Source of the DNA: Anaerolineae bacterium
GTDB taxonomy: Bacteria > Chloroflexota > Anaerolineae > Aggregatilineales > Ch27
Length of the DNA: 64,000 bases
Reading direction: 5' to 3'
NCBI GenBank assembly: GCA_013178165.1
Contig: JABLXG010000008.1
Coordinates: 62,001 to 126,000, forward strand
In this document: positions 48,591 through 57,901 of the stretch, in pieces
How positions within the stretch are numbered: the first letter of the stretch is position 1
Layout of the letters: every line of letters starts with the position of its first letter
The notes under the pieces: generated by a model
Database searches by the model: none
Seen by the model: the letters and a program-made list of their open reading frames with translations, nothing else
What the model was told of the DNA's origin: nothing
Position numbers and translations under genes: made by a program

Positions 48591-51458
48591 TTACTGCGAA
48601 ATGACCTTATAGGCGCCTCCTTCACGACAGATATCCACAGAGTGGCGTTCTCCACGGTAGTAGTAGCGGAAGGCCATGCGTCGCCAGTGGCCGGGGAAGC
48701 GGGGCCTCAGCGACGGGCCAGCCGGCCCGAATCGCAGGCCAGCAAACCCGAAGACAGCAGCCTGCCAGAGGCCGCCCGCAGAGGCGGCGTGAATGCCATC
48801 ACCCGCGTTGCCACGGACGTCGTACAGATCCGCCTGAGCGGCCAGCATGAAATGCTTGTAGGCTTCCTCCGGTTCGCCTATCTCACAGGCTGCCCAGGCA
48901 TGGAAGCTCGGCCCCAGCGAGGAACCGTACTGGTGATCGGTGATGGGCATGTAGGTGTCCCAGTTCTTACGCCAGGTCTTGTGATCGTAGTCATCCCGGA
49001 ACAGGCACAGCAGCATGATCACGTCGGCCTGCTTGAGCACCTGGCTGGCATTAGCTCCTTCGATACCCAGCACCACCTGCATTGACCGATCGGTGCTGGC
49101 GATCACCTGCGGGTCGATGTATTGCCGTTCGAAGAAACCGTCAAACTGTACCATCAAGCCCGTCTCAGGATCGTAGTTGATGATGATGTGGTCGATCACG
49201 TCCCGCCAGTGCGCCAGACGCGTTTCGGTCAGGTCAAGTTGCTCGCGCAGTACCCGCGCCCGGTCAGGGTAGTGGGCCTCCAGCCAGGCCAGTACTTTCA
49301 GCGCCGTTTGCAGATGCCACTGGGCCATCCGGTTGGTGTAGACGTTGTTGTCCACGTGGTCGTGGTATTCGTCGGGGCCGATGACATTACGGAGCGCATA
49401 GCGCCGGCGGCCATTTTCCTCCTCCGGTTCGGCACGGTCGCCCCAGAAGCGCGCCGTATCCAGCACAATCTCCGCGCCATAGTCGCGCATGAAGGCGTCA
49501 TCGCCGGTGGCCGACCAGTACTGCAGAATCGCGTAAGCAACATCAGCAGTGATGTGGATTTCAATATCGCCCGTCCAGATGCGCACCAGCTCCTTGCCGT
49601 CAAAACTGGGGACCCAGGTTGGGGTGACTTCGTCGCCGGTGGCCGCGCTCTCCCAGGCGTATTGCGCCCCGCTGAATCCATTAGCGGCGGCCTTCCGCCG
49701 GGCGCCGGGCAGGGTATGGTAGCGGTACATCAGCATATTGCGTGCCAGCGCGGGCCGTGTGTGGATGAAAAATGGCAGGATAAAGATCTCAGTATCCCAG
49801 AAGACATGGCCCCGGTAACCCAACCCGCTGAGCGTCTTGGCGCCGATGCTGACCCGGTCATTATGCTGAGGGGCGGCGATGAGTAACTGGTACAGGTAGA
49901 AGCGGATCGCCAGTTGCGCCTGGTCATCACCTTCGATAATCACATCGCAATCTGTCCACAGCGCGTCCCAGGCGGCAACCTGTGTCGCCCGCAGCATGTC
50001 GTAGTCCAGGCCCTGCAGCGCCGCCAGAGCGCGGCCAACCACATCGGCAGCCTGTTCAACCGGATCGCAGCTGGCGGTGTAGCTCACCAACTTATCGATC
50101 TGCAGGGTCTGATGCCTATCCAGCGGGCTTTCGAGGACGACGCCGGGGTGGCCGGGGCACTGGCGCGGTTCCGGCGTCCCATTTCCGGACGCCGTGATTA
50201 GTGCTGCAGTTCCCAGATGAAGACCGCTGTGCCGGGTACAACTGTGCATCCAGACCGCGCCATCGGCTGTCTGGCCCTGGTCAAGATGCCGCCAGTGCAA
50301 GAGGTCGCCATTGGCGACATGGCCGTTGATGCCTGCCTGGACTCCGATCTGGCAGGGTCGGTTGACGGCAGTGACCAGCACGCGCAACGCGCCGACGTGC
50401 TCATGGGCGTAACTGGCAAAACGCTCGAAAGTCAGGTCAAGCACGACACCGCCCGGCGACTGCCAGCGCACCTCGCGTCGCAGCATCCCCCTGCGCAGAT
50501 CGAGCAGGCGCCGGAAGTGCAGCAGCTGCCCCTGATCCAGGCGGAACGGTTCGCCATCGACGATCAGCGTGAGATCAAGCCAGTTTGGCAGGCTGGCCAG
50601 TTCAGTGAAGGAGATCGGCATATCGTCAAAGATGCCATGGGCCAGCGTGAGCGGGTGGTCGCCCGGATAGCCCTCCTCGAAGCTGCCGCGACTGCAAAAG
50701 TAGCCGTTGCCGTTGGTGAAGACAGTTTCCATGTGGTGCTGGCGTTCCGGCTCAAAGCTCGCCTGGACGACGGCCCATGTGCTGTCCGGGCGGGCGGCGG
50801 CCTCCAGTTCGGCAAGGCGAACATCCCGCAGGTCATCGCGCCGGGCGATCAGCCCGAACCGGCGCTGCAACTCGGCGAAACGTTCCTCAGGGCCGAGCGC
50901 CAGGCAGGGCATCCCGGCTACCAGCGCCGCCTCGACCCCCGCCGCAGCGTCCTCGACGACCAGACACTGCGAGGGATGGCGGTCGAGCATGGCCGCTGCG
51001 CAACGGAACAGGTCAGGATGCGGCTTCTGGCGGGTCACGCTGTTGCCGTCAGCCAGGGCGCTCAGGCGCTCCAGAATACCCAGCCGCTCAATCACGGTGC
51101 GGGCGTTGCGGCTGGCGGAGGCGATGGCGTAAGGGATACCGGCGGCGTCCAGTTGATCCAGCAGTTGCGGCACGCCCGGCAGCAGATCATCTGGCGTGAT
51201 CCGGGTCAGCAGGTCCTGGTAGTAAGCGTTCTTGCGGGCCATCATGGCCTGCATCTGTTCCTCAGTAACGGGCTTGCCTTTCAGCAGGCGCAGCAACGAT
51301 TCCCGGCGTGGGACGCCGCGCAGCGCCTCATTGTCCTGGCGGGTGAAGGGTAGACCCTCCTCTTCAGCAAGACGCTTCCAGGCCTGAAAGTGGTATTCGG
51401 CGGTATCGGTGATGACGCCATCAAGGTCAAAGATGACGGCTTTGATCGCTTCAGACAT
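48591..51458 (-). CDS. Beta-phosphoglucomutase-GH65 disaccharide phosphorylase fusion
   Basis: 955 residues. Residues 1-215 are a HAD-family beta-phosphoglucomutase (VIFDLDGVITDTAEYHFQAW with catalytic D11 and D13; GVPRRESLL substrate loop; KPHPDLF; VVEDAAAGVEAAL). Residues 230-955 are a GH65 phosphorylase: N-terminal super-sandwich, GHVFWDTEIFILPFF, catalytic acid E697 in IGPDEYHDHVDNNVYTNRMA, KKW-like WRKNWDTYMPITDHQYGSSL, C-terminal sandwich. The pair performs successive steps: phosphorolysis of an alpha-glucobiose to beta-glucose-1-P and glucose, then isomerisation to glucose-6-P. Start overlaps the LacI gene end by 8 bp. Cytoplasmic. Confidence 0.92.
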   Translation of the reverse strand: MSEAIKAVIFDLDGVITDTAEYHFQAWKRLAEEEGLPFTRQDNEALRGVPRRESLLRLLKGKPVTEEQMQAMMARKNAYYQDLLTRITPDDLLPGVPQLLDQLDAAGIPYAIASASRNARTVIERLGILERLSALADGNSVTRQKPHPDLFRCAAAMLDRHPSQCLVVEDAAAGVEAALVAGMPCLALGPEERFAELQRRFGLIARRDDLRDVRLAELEAAARPDSTWAVVQASFEPERQHHMETVFTNGNGYFCSRGSFEEGYPGDHPLTLAHGIFDDMPISFTELASLPNWLDLTLIVDGEPFRLDQGQLLHFRRLLDLRRGMLRREVRWQSPGGVVLDLTFERFASYAHEHVGALRVLVTAVNRPCQIGVQAGINGHVANGDLLHWRHLDQGQTADGAVWMHSCTRHSGLHLGTAALITASGNGTPEPRQCPGHPGVVLESPLDRHQTLQIDKLVSYTASCDPVEQAADVVGRALAALQGLDYDMLRATQVAAWDALWTDCDVIIEGDDQAQLAIRFYLYQLLIAAPQHNDRVSIGAKTLSGLGYRGHVFWDTEIFILPFFIHTRPALARNMLMYRYHTLPGARRKAAANGFSGAQYAWESAATGDEVTPTWVPSFDGKELVRIWTGDIEIHITADVAYAILQYWSATGDDAFMRDYGAEIVLDTARFWGDRAEPEEENGRRRYALRNVIGPDEYHDHVDNNVYTNRMAQWHLQTALKVLAWLEAHYPDRARVLREQLDLTETRLAHWRDVIDHIIINYDPETGLMVQFDGFFERQYIDPQVIASTDRSMQVVLGIEGANASQVLKQADVIMLLCLFRDDYDHKTWRKNWDTYMPITDHQYGSSLGPSFHAWAACEIGEPEEAYKHFMLAAQADLYDVRGNAGDGIHAASAGGLWQAAVFGFAGLRFGPAGPSLRPRFPGHWRRMAFRYYYRGERHSVDICREGGAYKVISQ

Positions 51459-52506
51459 GCGCTCTTTCCTGCTCGGCGGGCTGGTAGCCCAGGCTGGATT
51501 CCCGGATCACGAGTTTTGAGGGCAATAGAAGTTGCTGGCAGCCGGTCGTTTCGCCGCTCAGCTGGCTGACCAGCAGCCGCACAACATGCTGGCCGACCTC
51601 CCAGGCCGGCTGGCTGATCGATGTCAGGGCAGGCTTCAGGTAACGGGCCACTGGCGTGTCATCAAACCCGATCACGGCGATATCCCGGCCAACCGTCATG
51701 CCGCGTTCTTCGATGGCACGCATGGCCCCGATGGCGATCAGGTCCAGCATGGTGACGACAGCGGTAGGGCGCTGGGCGGGGGGCAGGGCCAGGAATTGCT
51801 GCATCGCCATGTAGCCAAAGTTGTAATCGCTCTCACCGCGCACGATCCACGCCGGGTCAACCGGTAGGCCGGCGGTTGCCATGGCCTGGAAGTACCCGGC
51901 CAGACGCTCATTCCCGACGCGGGAATACTCTGGCCAGGCCAGGGCGGCGATGCGCCTGTGGCCCTGGGCGAGCAGATGCTCGACAGCCTGTTGGACGCCA
52001 ATACCGCCATCAACATCGACGTAGGCACTGGGAGGTTCGCTCTGGGTACGGCCAAAAGCCACGAGCGGCACCTGAAGCTTCTGCAGGATAGGGATGCGGG
52101 GATCGTTGTATTCGATGCCGGAGAGAATGAACCCATCGACGCGGCCGGTGATAACCAGATCGCGGTAAGTTTCTTCCTGCTCGGCCCCTTCGCCCTGAGG
52201 AAAGAGCAAAATGTGGTAGCCGTATTCTTCGGCTGCACAGACGATGCTCTGCTCGAATTCTTCCAGGATCGGGTTGAAATAGCCCTGGCGATCTGGTTGC
52301 CAGGAGTAGCCGATCAGATGGCTAGACTTGGCCCGAAGATTACGGGCGATGACGTTGGGGCGATAGCCCAGCTCTTCAACAGCTGCATAGATGCGTTCAC
52401 GCACTTCGGGTGAGACCCGCATCTGGTTGCGGAGGACTTTGGAGACTGTCTGGTAGCTGACCCCCGCGCGCCGGGCGACGTCTTTGAGGGTAGCTTTGCT
52501 GGACAT
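51451..52506 (-). CDS. LacI-family transcriptional regulator
   Basis: 351 residues. HTH at 5-28 (TLKDVARRAGVSYQTVSKVL), hinge VRERIYAAVEELGYRPNVIA, sensor domain with VDGFILSGIEYNDPRIPI and VIGFDDTPVARYLKPALTSI. Overlaps the bPGM-GH65 gene, so they are co-expressed. Its own promoter, just upstream, has the perfect 18-bp palindrome CAGGCGAACGTTCGCCTG, probably its operator. Confidence 0.93.
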   Translation of the reverse strand: MSSKATLKDVARRAGVSYQTVSKVLRNQMRVSPEVRERIYAAVEELGYRPNVIARNLRAKSSHLIGYSWQPDRQGYFNPILEEFEQSIVCAAEEYGYHILLFPQGEGAEQEETYRDLVITGRVDGFILSGIEYNDPRIPILQKLQVPLVAFGRTQSEPPSAYVDVDGGIGVQQAVEHLLAQGHRRIAALAWPEYSRVGNERLAGYFQAMATAGLPVDPAWIVRGESDYNFGYMAMQQFLALPPAQRPTAVVTMLDLIAIGAMRAIEERGMTVGRDIAVIGFDDTPVARYLKPALTSISQPAWEVGQHVVRLLVSQLSGETTGCQQLLLPSKLVIRESSLGYQPAEQERAHV

Positions 52507-52530
52507 CGGACTTTCCCCCCACTTGCCACA

Positions 52531-52583
52531 CAGGCGAACGTTCGCCTGGATTCATCGTATAACTGAATCTGTGCACTTGTCAA
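52531..52583 (-). promoter_or_regulatory. LacI promoter with perfect palindromic operator
   Basis: Minus strand: TTGACA (52583-52578), 16 bp, TATACG (52561-52556), then CAGGCGAACGTTCGCCTG (52548-52531) across the expected transcription start. The 18-bp palindrome has no mismatch and the CG centre usual for LacI-family operators. Confidence 0.8.
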
Positions 52584-52691
52584 GTAGGTTGGAAGGAATC
52601 GATGGCGCAGCTAAAGCAGAAACGCGGCCCGCCTGGAGCCGCCATGATCGGCCTGCTTGGCTGATCACCGGACTGGTGCAGGGTAGCCGCT

Positions 52692-53585
52692 TTACCCTTT
52701 GACCGCGCCGAGGGTCAGGCCGCTGATGAAGTAGCGCTGGAAGAAGATGAAGATGAACAGGGTAGGGATGCTGGCAATGACGGACATCGCCCCCTGGACG
52801 CCCCAGGCCACCGAGTATTGCCCTTTGAGCGAGATCAGACCCACCATGATCGTCCGGCTGCTATCCGACTGGGTGAAGATCAGCGGCCACAGAAAGTCGT
52901 TCCAGATCCAGGTGAATTGCAGGGTGGCCAGCACTGCCAGCGCAGGCAGGCTGATCGGCAACATGACCCTGACCAGAATCTGGCCCTCGTTAGCGCCATC
53001 GATGATCGCCGCTTCCCGCAGCGCAGAAGGCACAGTGGCGAAGAAGTTGCGCGTGATCAGGGTGCAGATCGGCAGCCCGAAGGCCACGTGGACGATGATC
53101 ATCGGCCACAGGGTGTTGTACAGGCCAACGGTGTTGAACAACCGGAACAGGGGCACCAGGACAATCTGGGGCGGGAAGAACATCCCGGCGACGATCAGGA
53201 TGAACAGCGCCTCGCTGCCGCGGAAGGGAAGCTGGCTGAAGACATATCCCAGCAGCACACCGAGGGCGATGGAGAGCACAGTCGCCGGGATGGTCACCAG
53301 GAAGGAGTTGAGTGCGTAGGTGCGCACGTTGCCGTTGACCCAGGCTTCCTGGTAGTTGGCAAAGTTGAGTTGCGCTGGTACTGACCATAGCCCGCCCCGC
53401 GAGATCTCGGCGTCCGATTTGAAAGAGGTGATCAGCACGCCAATGCTGGGCATCGAATAGAGAATCACCAGGACAGTCAGCAGCAGGTAGAGCACAGCCT
53501 GAAGCACACGCCGCCGGGTCATCTCCCGCGCCGCCAGCCGATCCCATTCCTCCTGCGAGTAGCGATAGAGCGACAGGTCAGTCAT
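52692..53585 (-). CDS. CUT1 sugar ABC permease, MalG type
   Basis: 297 residues. Long cytoplasmic N-terminus (SLYRYSQEEWDRLAAREMTR), first span AVLYLLLTVLVILYSMPSIG, EAA loop PSALREAAIIDGANEGQILV, C-terminus FISGLTLGAVKG. Overlaps the MalF-type gene by 8 bp. Last gene before the LacI promoter region (52507-52691). Confidence 0.9.
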   Translation of the reverse strand: MTDLSLYRYSQEEWDRLAAREMTRRRVLQAVLYLLLTVLVILYSMPSIGVLITSFKSDAEISRGGLWSVPAQLNFANYQEAWVNGNVRTYALNSFLVTIPATVLSIALGVLLGYVFSQLPFRGSEALFILIVAGMFFPPQIVLVPLFRLFNTVGLYNTLWPMIIVHVAFGLPICTLITRNFFATVPSALREAAIIDGANEGQILVRVMLPISLPALAVLATLQFTWIWNDFLWPLIFTQSDSSRTIMVGLISLKGQYSVAWGVQGAMSVIASIPTLFIFIFFQRYFISGLTLGAVKG

Positions 53586-54459
53586 ACAGGTGCTCCAGCG
53601 CCCGAATCTGACGGAAATAGAAGGCGATGACGGTCACCGCAATCATGAAAAGCACGACCGAAATCGCACTGCCGTAACCCATGTAGTACTTCTTGAACGA
53701 CTCGTGGTACATGAACATGGCCAGCGTGTCGGAGGAATGAAACGGCCCGCCGCCGGTCATGATGTACACAATGTCAAAGCTCTTGAGGGAGTTGATCACC
53801 GCCAGAGCCACAACTACCACCGTGGAAGGCTGCAGCAGCGGTACCACCACGTGGCGCAGGGTCTGCCAGTAGTTAGCGCCATCGATCTGGGCGGCGTCGG
53901 TCAATTCGGTTGGCACGGCGGTCAGCCCGGCCAGGAAGATGACCATTCCCAGGCCGAGCTGCTGCCAGACCCAGGCCAGAATCACCGAAGACAGGGCTGT
54001 GCCGGGGTCAGCTAACCAGGCGCGGGAGAGGTCTTCCAGGCCGATCCCATTCAGGGTCAGGTTGAGCAGTCCCCAGCGTGGTTGGTAAATCCAGATCCAG
54101 ATCTGACCGATCACGGCCAGCGATAGGCAGATGGGCAGGTAGAACAGCGACTTGTACAGGTTAGCGCCGCGCATCCCCTCATGCAGGATCAGGGCCAGTC
54201 CTAGGCCACCCAGCACCGGCACGGTCAACGCGACCGCAATCCAGATCACTGTGTTTTTGATGGCGTTGCCAAAGAGCGGGTCGCTGAAGATGCGTTCGAA
54301 GTTACCCAGCCCGACAAAGTTGTACTCCGGGTTGAAGCCGTTCCAGTCGGTCAGGCTGAAAAAGAAGGAGTAGGCGAGCGGAGCGATGACGATCACCATG
54401 TACAGGATGAGTGGCAGCGCCAGGAAGCCAATCCGCCACAGCCATTGTGATCGAGCCAC
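53578..54459 (-). CDS. CUT1 sugar ABC permease, MalF type
   Basis: 293 residues from a GTG at 54459, chosen because AAAAGGAG lies 8 bp upstream and the protein then begins VARSQWLWRIGFLALPLILY directly at the first span; the frame extends to 54558 through the intergenic hairpin. EAA loop PTELTDAAQIDGANYWQTLR. C-terminal QIRALEHLYD. Confidence 0.88.
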   Translation of the reverse strand: MARSQWLWRIGFLALPLILYMVIVIAPLAYSFFFSLTDWNGFNPEYNFVGLGNFERIFSDPLFGNAIKNTVIWIAVALTVPVLGGLGLALILHEGMRGANLYKSLFYLPICLSLAVIGQIWIWIYQPRWGLLNLTLNGIGLEDLSRAWLADPGTALSSVILAWVWQQLGLGMVIFLAGLTAVPTELTDAAQIDGANYWQTLRHVVVPLLQPSTVVVVALAVINSLKSFDIVYIMTGGGPFHSSDTLAMFMYHESFKKYYMGYGSAISVVLFMIAVTVIAFYFRQIRALEHLYD

Positions 54460-54536
54460 CGGGGACACTCCTTTTGTACCGCTGGTCTGGTACCGCCGGG
54501 GCGGGTTTCCCCTGCGGCACCAGCGCGTAAAGCTGG

Positions 54537-54574
54537 ACAATGAGGGCAGGGGGAACATTCCCTGCCCTCATTGT
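54537..54574 (-). terminator. Long stem-loop between binding-protein and permease genes
   Basis: Perfect 15-bp stem ACAATGAGGGCAGGG / CCCTGCCCTCATTGT with an 8-nt loop, 19 bp after the binding-protein stop. No T-run. Strongest of the four binding-protein/permease hairpins. Confidence 0.7.
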
Positions 54575-54592
54575 AAACGAAGATGCGGGGCG

Positions 54593-55858
54593 TTAGCTGC
54601 CGCCGAAGACCTGGACGGCGACCGCCTGGGTTTCCTCCAGGTAGGTCTGGTAGCCAGCCGGATCGTTCATGAACTTGGCGAACAGGTCCAGCCCGCCTTC
54701 CGCCATTGGTGGGGTGGTCGCCAGGTCGTAGTTGAAGGCAAAGGTATCCGCGGCGGCCACGGTATCGGCAGCGCGGCTCATCACATCATTGTAGATCGAG
54801 GGATCAACGTTGACGTTCGGCGACAGGGCGCCCTGGCCTACAGCCCAGATGGCCTGCGCGTCGGTGTTGGTCAGCAGGTAGAGCAGCAGCTTCTGGGCGC
54901 TGATCGGGTGGGCGGCGTTGGCGGACATCACAAAGCCATCCACCGGGCCAACCACCGCGTTGGGCACACCCTCATCGATGGTCGGGAAGGGGAAGAAGTC
55001 ATAGTTGGTGACCGGTTCCAGCCCCTGCCCATTCCAGTAACCGGTGATCCAGGTGCCCATCAGGGTCATGGCCGCTTCGCCGTTGGCCACCTGATCGGCG
55101 GCATCCGTCCAGTCATAGGCATTGGCGTCGGGAACGAAGTAGCCCTTGTCGACCAGTTCCTTCCACAACTCCATGACACGCACAACCTGCGGATCGGTGT
55201 AGGAGGCTTCGCCGGCCATCAGGGCAGCGCGGTATTCCGGCCCAGCGGTGCGCAGGAGCAGGTAGTCAAACCAGAACTGAGCTGGCCAACGGTTCATCGA
55301 ACCGAGCGCGATAGGGGTAACGCCGGAGGCCAGCAGGGTATCGCACATGGCCTTGAACTCATCCCAGGTAGCCGGGAATTCGGTGATGCCCGCTGCTTCC
55401 ATCACCGCCGGATTGTAGAAGAACCCGGCATAGTGATAGCCGAAGGGGATCAGGTAACGCGCTCCGTTGTAGAGCGTGGCGCCCTGGGCAATGGAGGCCG
55501 GGACGACCTCATCCAGGTTATTGGCGTTCCACAGCTCATCGATCGGGGCCAGCGCGCCGCTGTCCACCACGAACTGCACGCGCGCGCCCGCCCAGTAGGA
55601 GAACAGGTCAGGCAGGTCACCTCCAGCCGCCATCACCAGGATGGTTGTCTTGAAGTCCTCGTGACCGATCGGGTTATCGAAGATCGTGATGCCGGTCTCG
55701 TGCTGGAACTCCTGGAAGATCTGGTTGAGCGACTCGCGGCCCAGCGTACCGGTGAAGTAATGCATCACCGTGACGAAACTCTCGCCCTCCTGGGCCAGCG
55801 CCGGGAAGACACTGGCGATCAGGAGCACTGCGACCAACAGGACAGAAAGGCGTTTCAT
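54593..55858 (-). CDS. Extracellular sugar-binding protein (CUT1)
   Basis: 421 residues from the ATG with AGGAGGAG 8 bp upstream; the frame extends 30 bp further. Signal peptide MKRLSVLLVAVLLIASVFPA, cleavage ALA|QE, no lipobox Cys. GRESLNQIFQEFQHETGITI and MTLMGTWITGYWNGQGLEPV are typical. Begins 60 bp after the Rbs-type binding-protein gene, without a clear promoter of its own. Confidence 0.9.
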   Translation of the reverse strand: MKRLSVLLVAVLLIASVFPALAQEGESFVTVMHYFTGTLGRESLNQIFQEFQHETGITIFDNPIGHEDFKTTILVMAAGGDLPDLFSYWAGARVQFVVDSGALAPIDELWNANNLDEVVPASIAQGATLYNGARYLIPFGYHYAGFFYNPAVMEAAGITEFPATWDEFKAMCDTLLASGVTPIALGSMNRWPAQFWFDYLLLRTAGPEYRAALMAGEASYTDPQVVRVMELWKELVDKGYFVPDANAYDWTDAADQVANGEAAMTLMGTWITGYWNGQGLEPVTNYDFFPFPTIDEGVPNAVVGPVDGFVMSANAAHPISAQKLLLYLLTNTDAQAIWAVGQGALSPNVNVDPSIYNDVMSRAADTVAAADTFAFNYDLATTPPMAEGGLDLFAKFMNDPAGYQTYLEETQAVAVQVFGGS

Positions 55859-55918
55859 GTTTGGGACTCCTCCTGAAAAGAACTCCATACAACGGTCTTT
55901 AACGACAGCCCAGTTTCG

Positions 55919-56839
55919 CTACTGAGCCAGCGTTTCCTGCGTAATGAACTGCACCGGGATGGTGTTCTGCACCGGTACGGCAATGTCATGGGTGACTGCC
56001 CAGACCCCAAAGCGGGTTGCCCAGCGGCCCATATCGTAGACCGGGATGCGGATGGTCATTGCCAGCTTGCCCGCACGGACCGCTTCCAGCGCATCCGGGA
56101 GAGCATCGATGCCGGTGACGATCACATCGTCGCGGCCAGCGGCTTCCAGGGCGGCCAGGGCGCCCATGGCCATTTCGTCGTTGTAGCAGAAGACGGCATC
56201 GATGTCCGGCGTGGCCTGGAGGATGTTTTCCATCACAGTGAGGGCGGTAGCCCGGTCATATTCGGCGGTCTGCTGGGCGACGATCTCAATGCCCTCAGCG
56301 GCTTCGAAGACAGGGGTTGAGCCGGTCTTACGATTCTCCGAACTGGCAGCGCCGGGGATGCCCTCCAGCACAACAATGCGGCCTGTTCCGCCGAGGCGGT
56401 TGACCAGCCATTCAGCAGCCAGTTTGCCGATCAGGACGTTGTCAGTGCCGATGTGGCTGGTGACCAGCGAGGAGGGCACACCACGCTGCATGGTGATCAC
56501 GGGGATGCCCGCCTGGGCGGCCTGTTCGACGACGCCGACCGCGCCATCCTGGGTGGCGTTGATGAGCAGAGCGTCGACGCCCGCGGCGATCAGGTCCTCA
56601 ACATCTGAAATCTGCTTTTCGAGCTGGTCGTCCGCGCTGAGAACGGTGACCTGTGCGCCAAGCGCCTGCGCTTCAGCGACGACACCCTCGGCCAGATTCC
56701 GGTAGAAGGGGTTGCTCTGGGTGGAAACCGACAGCCCCAGTAGAACTGATTCCTGCGCTGCGGTGGCAGCGGGACCGGCCAGAGCGGTCAGCAGGAGCAC
56801 AATGACAATGATCAACCCTAAATGTCGTGAGTGAAACAT
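55919..56839 (-). CDS. Rbs-type sugar-binding protein
   Basis: 306 residues, periplasmic-binding-protein class I (RbsB-like). Signal peptide FHSRHLGLIIVIVLLLTALA with cleavage TAA|QE, no lipobox Cys. LLGLSVSTQSNPFYRNLAEG, LIAAGVDALLINATQDGAVG and AVFCYNDEMAMGALAALEAA are family motifs. Start at 56839 follows GGGGGAACCT. Third gene after RbsA- and RbsC-like genes; ligand probably a pentose or modified hexose. Confidence 0.9.
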   Translation of the reverse strand: MFHSRHLGLIIVIVLLLTALAGPAATAAQESVLLGLSVSTQSNPFYRNLAEGVVAEAQALGAQVTVLSADDQLEKQISDVEDLIAAGVDALLINATQDGAVGVVEQAAQAGIPVITMQRGVPSSLVTSHIGTDNVLIGKLAAEWLVNRLGGTGRIVVLEGIPGAASSENRKTGSTPVFEAAEGIEIVAQQTAEYDRATALTVMENILQATPDIDAVFCYNDEMAMGALAALEAAGRDDVIVTGIDALPDALEAVRAGKLAMTIRIPVYDMGRWATRFGVWAVTHDIAVPVQNTIPVQFITQETLAQ

Positions 56840-56932
56840 AGGTTCCCCCTTCGGCTGTAAGAATCGGTTTTTTAGTCGCACTCCCTGGGCGGGGTGGCAT
56901 AAGACTAAAGTGGAGTGCTCAGACTGAGGCGT

Positions 56933-57901
56933 TCATGCGGCGCTGCTCGCACGAACCCGACGATCTACCAGGATAGCGATCAGGATGACGACACCCTTCG
57001 CTACGGGCTGGTAGTAGGCATTGACATTCAGCAGGTTGAGGCCGTTGGAGAGGATGCCGATGATCAGCGCGCCGATCAGCGTCCCGACGATGCCACCCCG
57101 GCCACCAGCCAAGCTGGTGCCTCCCAGAACGACCGCGGCGATGGCGTCCAGTTCGTCCCCTGAGCCGAGGTTGGGCTGGGCTGAGCCGAGTCTGCCGGTC
57201 AGGATCACCCCGGTGAGACCGGCCAGCAGACCGCTGATGGCATACGTGGCGGCTTTGATCAGGCGCACCCGCACACCCGACAGGCGCGCGGCTTCCTGGT
57301 TGCCGCCGATAGCGTAGACATAGCTGCCGAATGTCGTACGGTTAAGCACAAAATAGACGGCTACATACACCACGATCAGAATGACGATGGGGATCGGTAG
57401 AGGACCGATGACCCCCCGACCAAGGAAGCGAAAGTCGTTATCCATGGCCATAATGGGCGCGCCGTTCGTGTAGACCAGGGCGATGCCGCGCGCGATGGTC
57501 AATGTGCCCAGCGTGACGATAAATGGCGCAACATCGCCAACGGTGATGATCAGGCCGTTGGCCACACCGAAGGCAAGCCCGATGGCAATGCCAACCAGGA
57601 CGGCTGCCAGTGGACTGCTCCCGGCCGCCAGTGTCCCGGCGCTGAACACGCTGCTGACCGCCAGCAGCGATCCCACGGAAAGATCAATGCCGCCGGTCAG
57701 GATGACCAGCGTCATCCCGGCGGCAACAATGGCGTTAAGCGAAGACTGGCGCACCACATTGATCAGGTTCTCGGAGGTCAAAAAGCGGGGAGTGAGCAGG
57801 GACAGCAGCAGGCAGATCAGGATCAGCACCACAATGGGTGCTACACTCCCGCCGATTCGGCGCCAATCGCGAGTCTCAGTCCGCAAACGCGCCGGAAGCA
57901 T
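56933..57901 (-). CDS. Rbs-type sugar ABC permease
   Basis: 322 residues from MLPARLRTETRDWRRIGG; earlier in-frame ATGs at 57931 and 57994 lie inside the ATPase gene. CUT2 permease motifs: VVRQSSLNAIVAAGMTLVIL, TGGIDLSVGSLLAVSS, GGNQEAARLSGVRVRLIKAA, LSNGLNLLNVNAYYQPVAKG. About ten membrane segments. Overlaps the RbsA-like gene by 26 bp. Confidence 0.88.
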   Translation of the reverse strand: MLPARLRTETRDWRRIGGSVAPIVVLILICLLLSLLTPRFLTSENLINVVRQSSLNAIVAAGMTLVILTGGIDLSVGSLLAVSSVFSAGTLAAGSSPLAAVLVGIAIGLAFGVANGLIITVGDVAPFIVTLGTLTIARGIALVYTNGAPIMAMDNDFRFLGRGVIGPLPIPIVILIVVYVAVYFVLNRTTFGSYVYAIGGNQEAARLSGVRVRLIKAATYAISGLLAGLTGVILTGRLGSAQPNLGSGDELDAIAAVVLGGTSLAGGRGGIVGTLIGALIIGILSNGLNLLNVNAYYQPVAKGVVILIAILVDRRVRASSAA

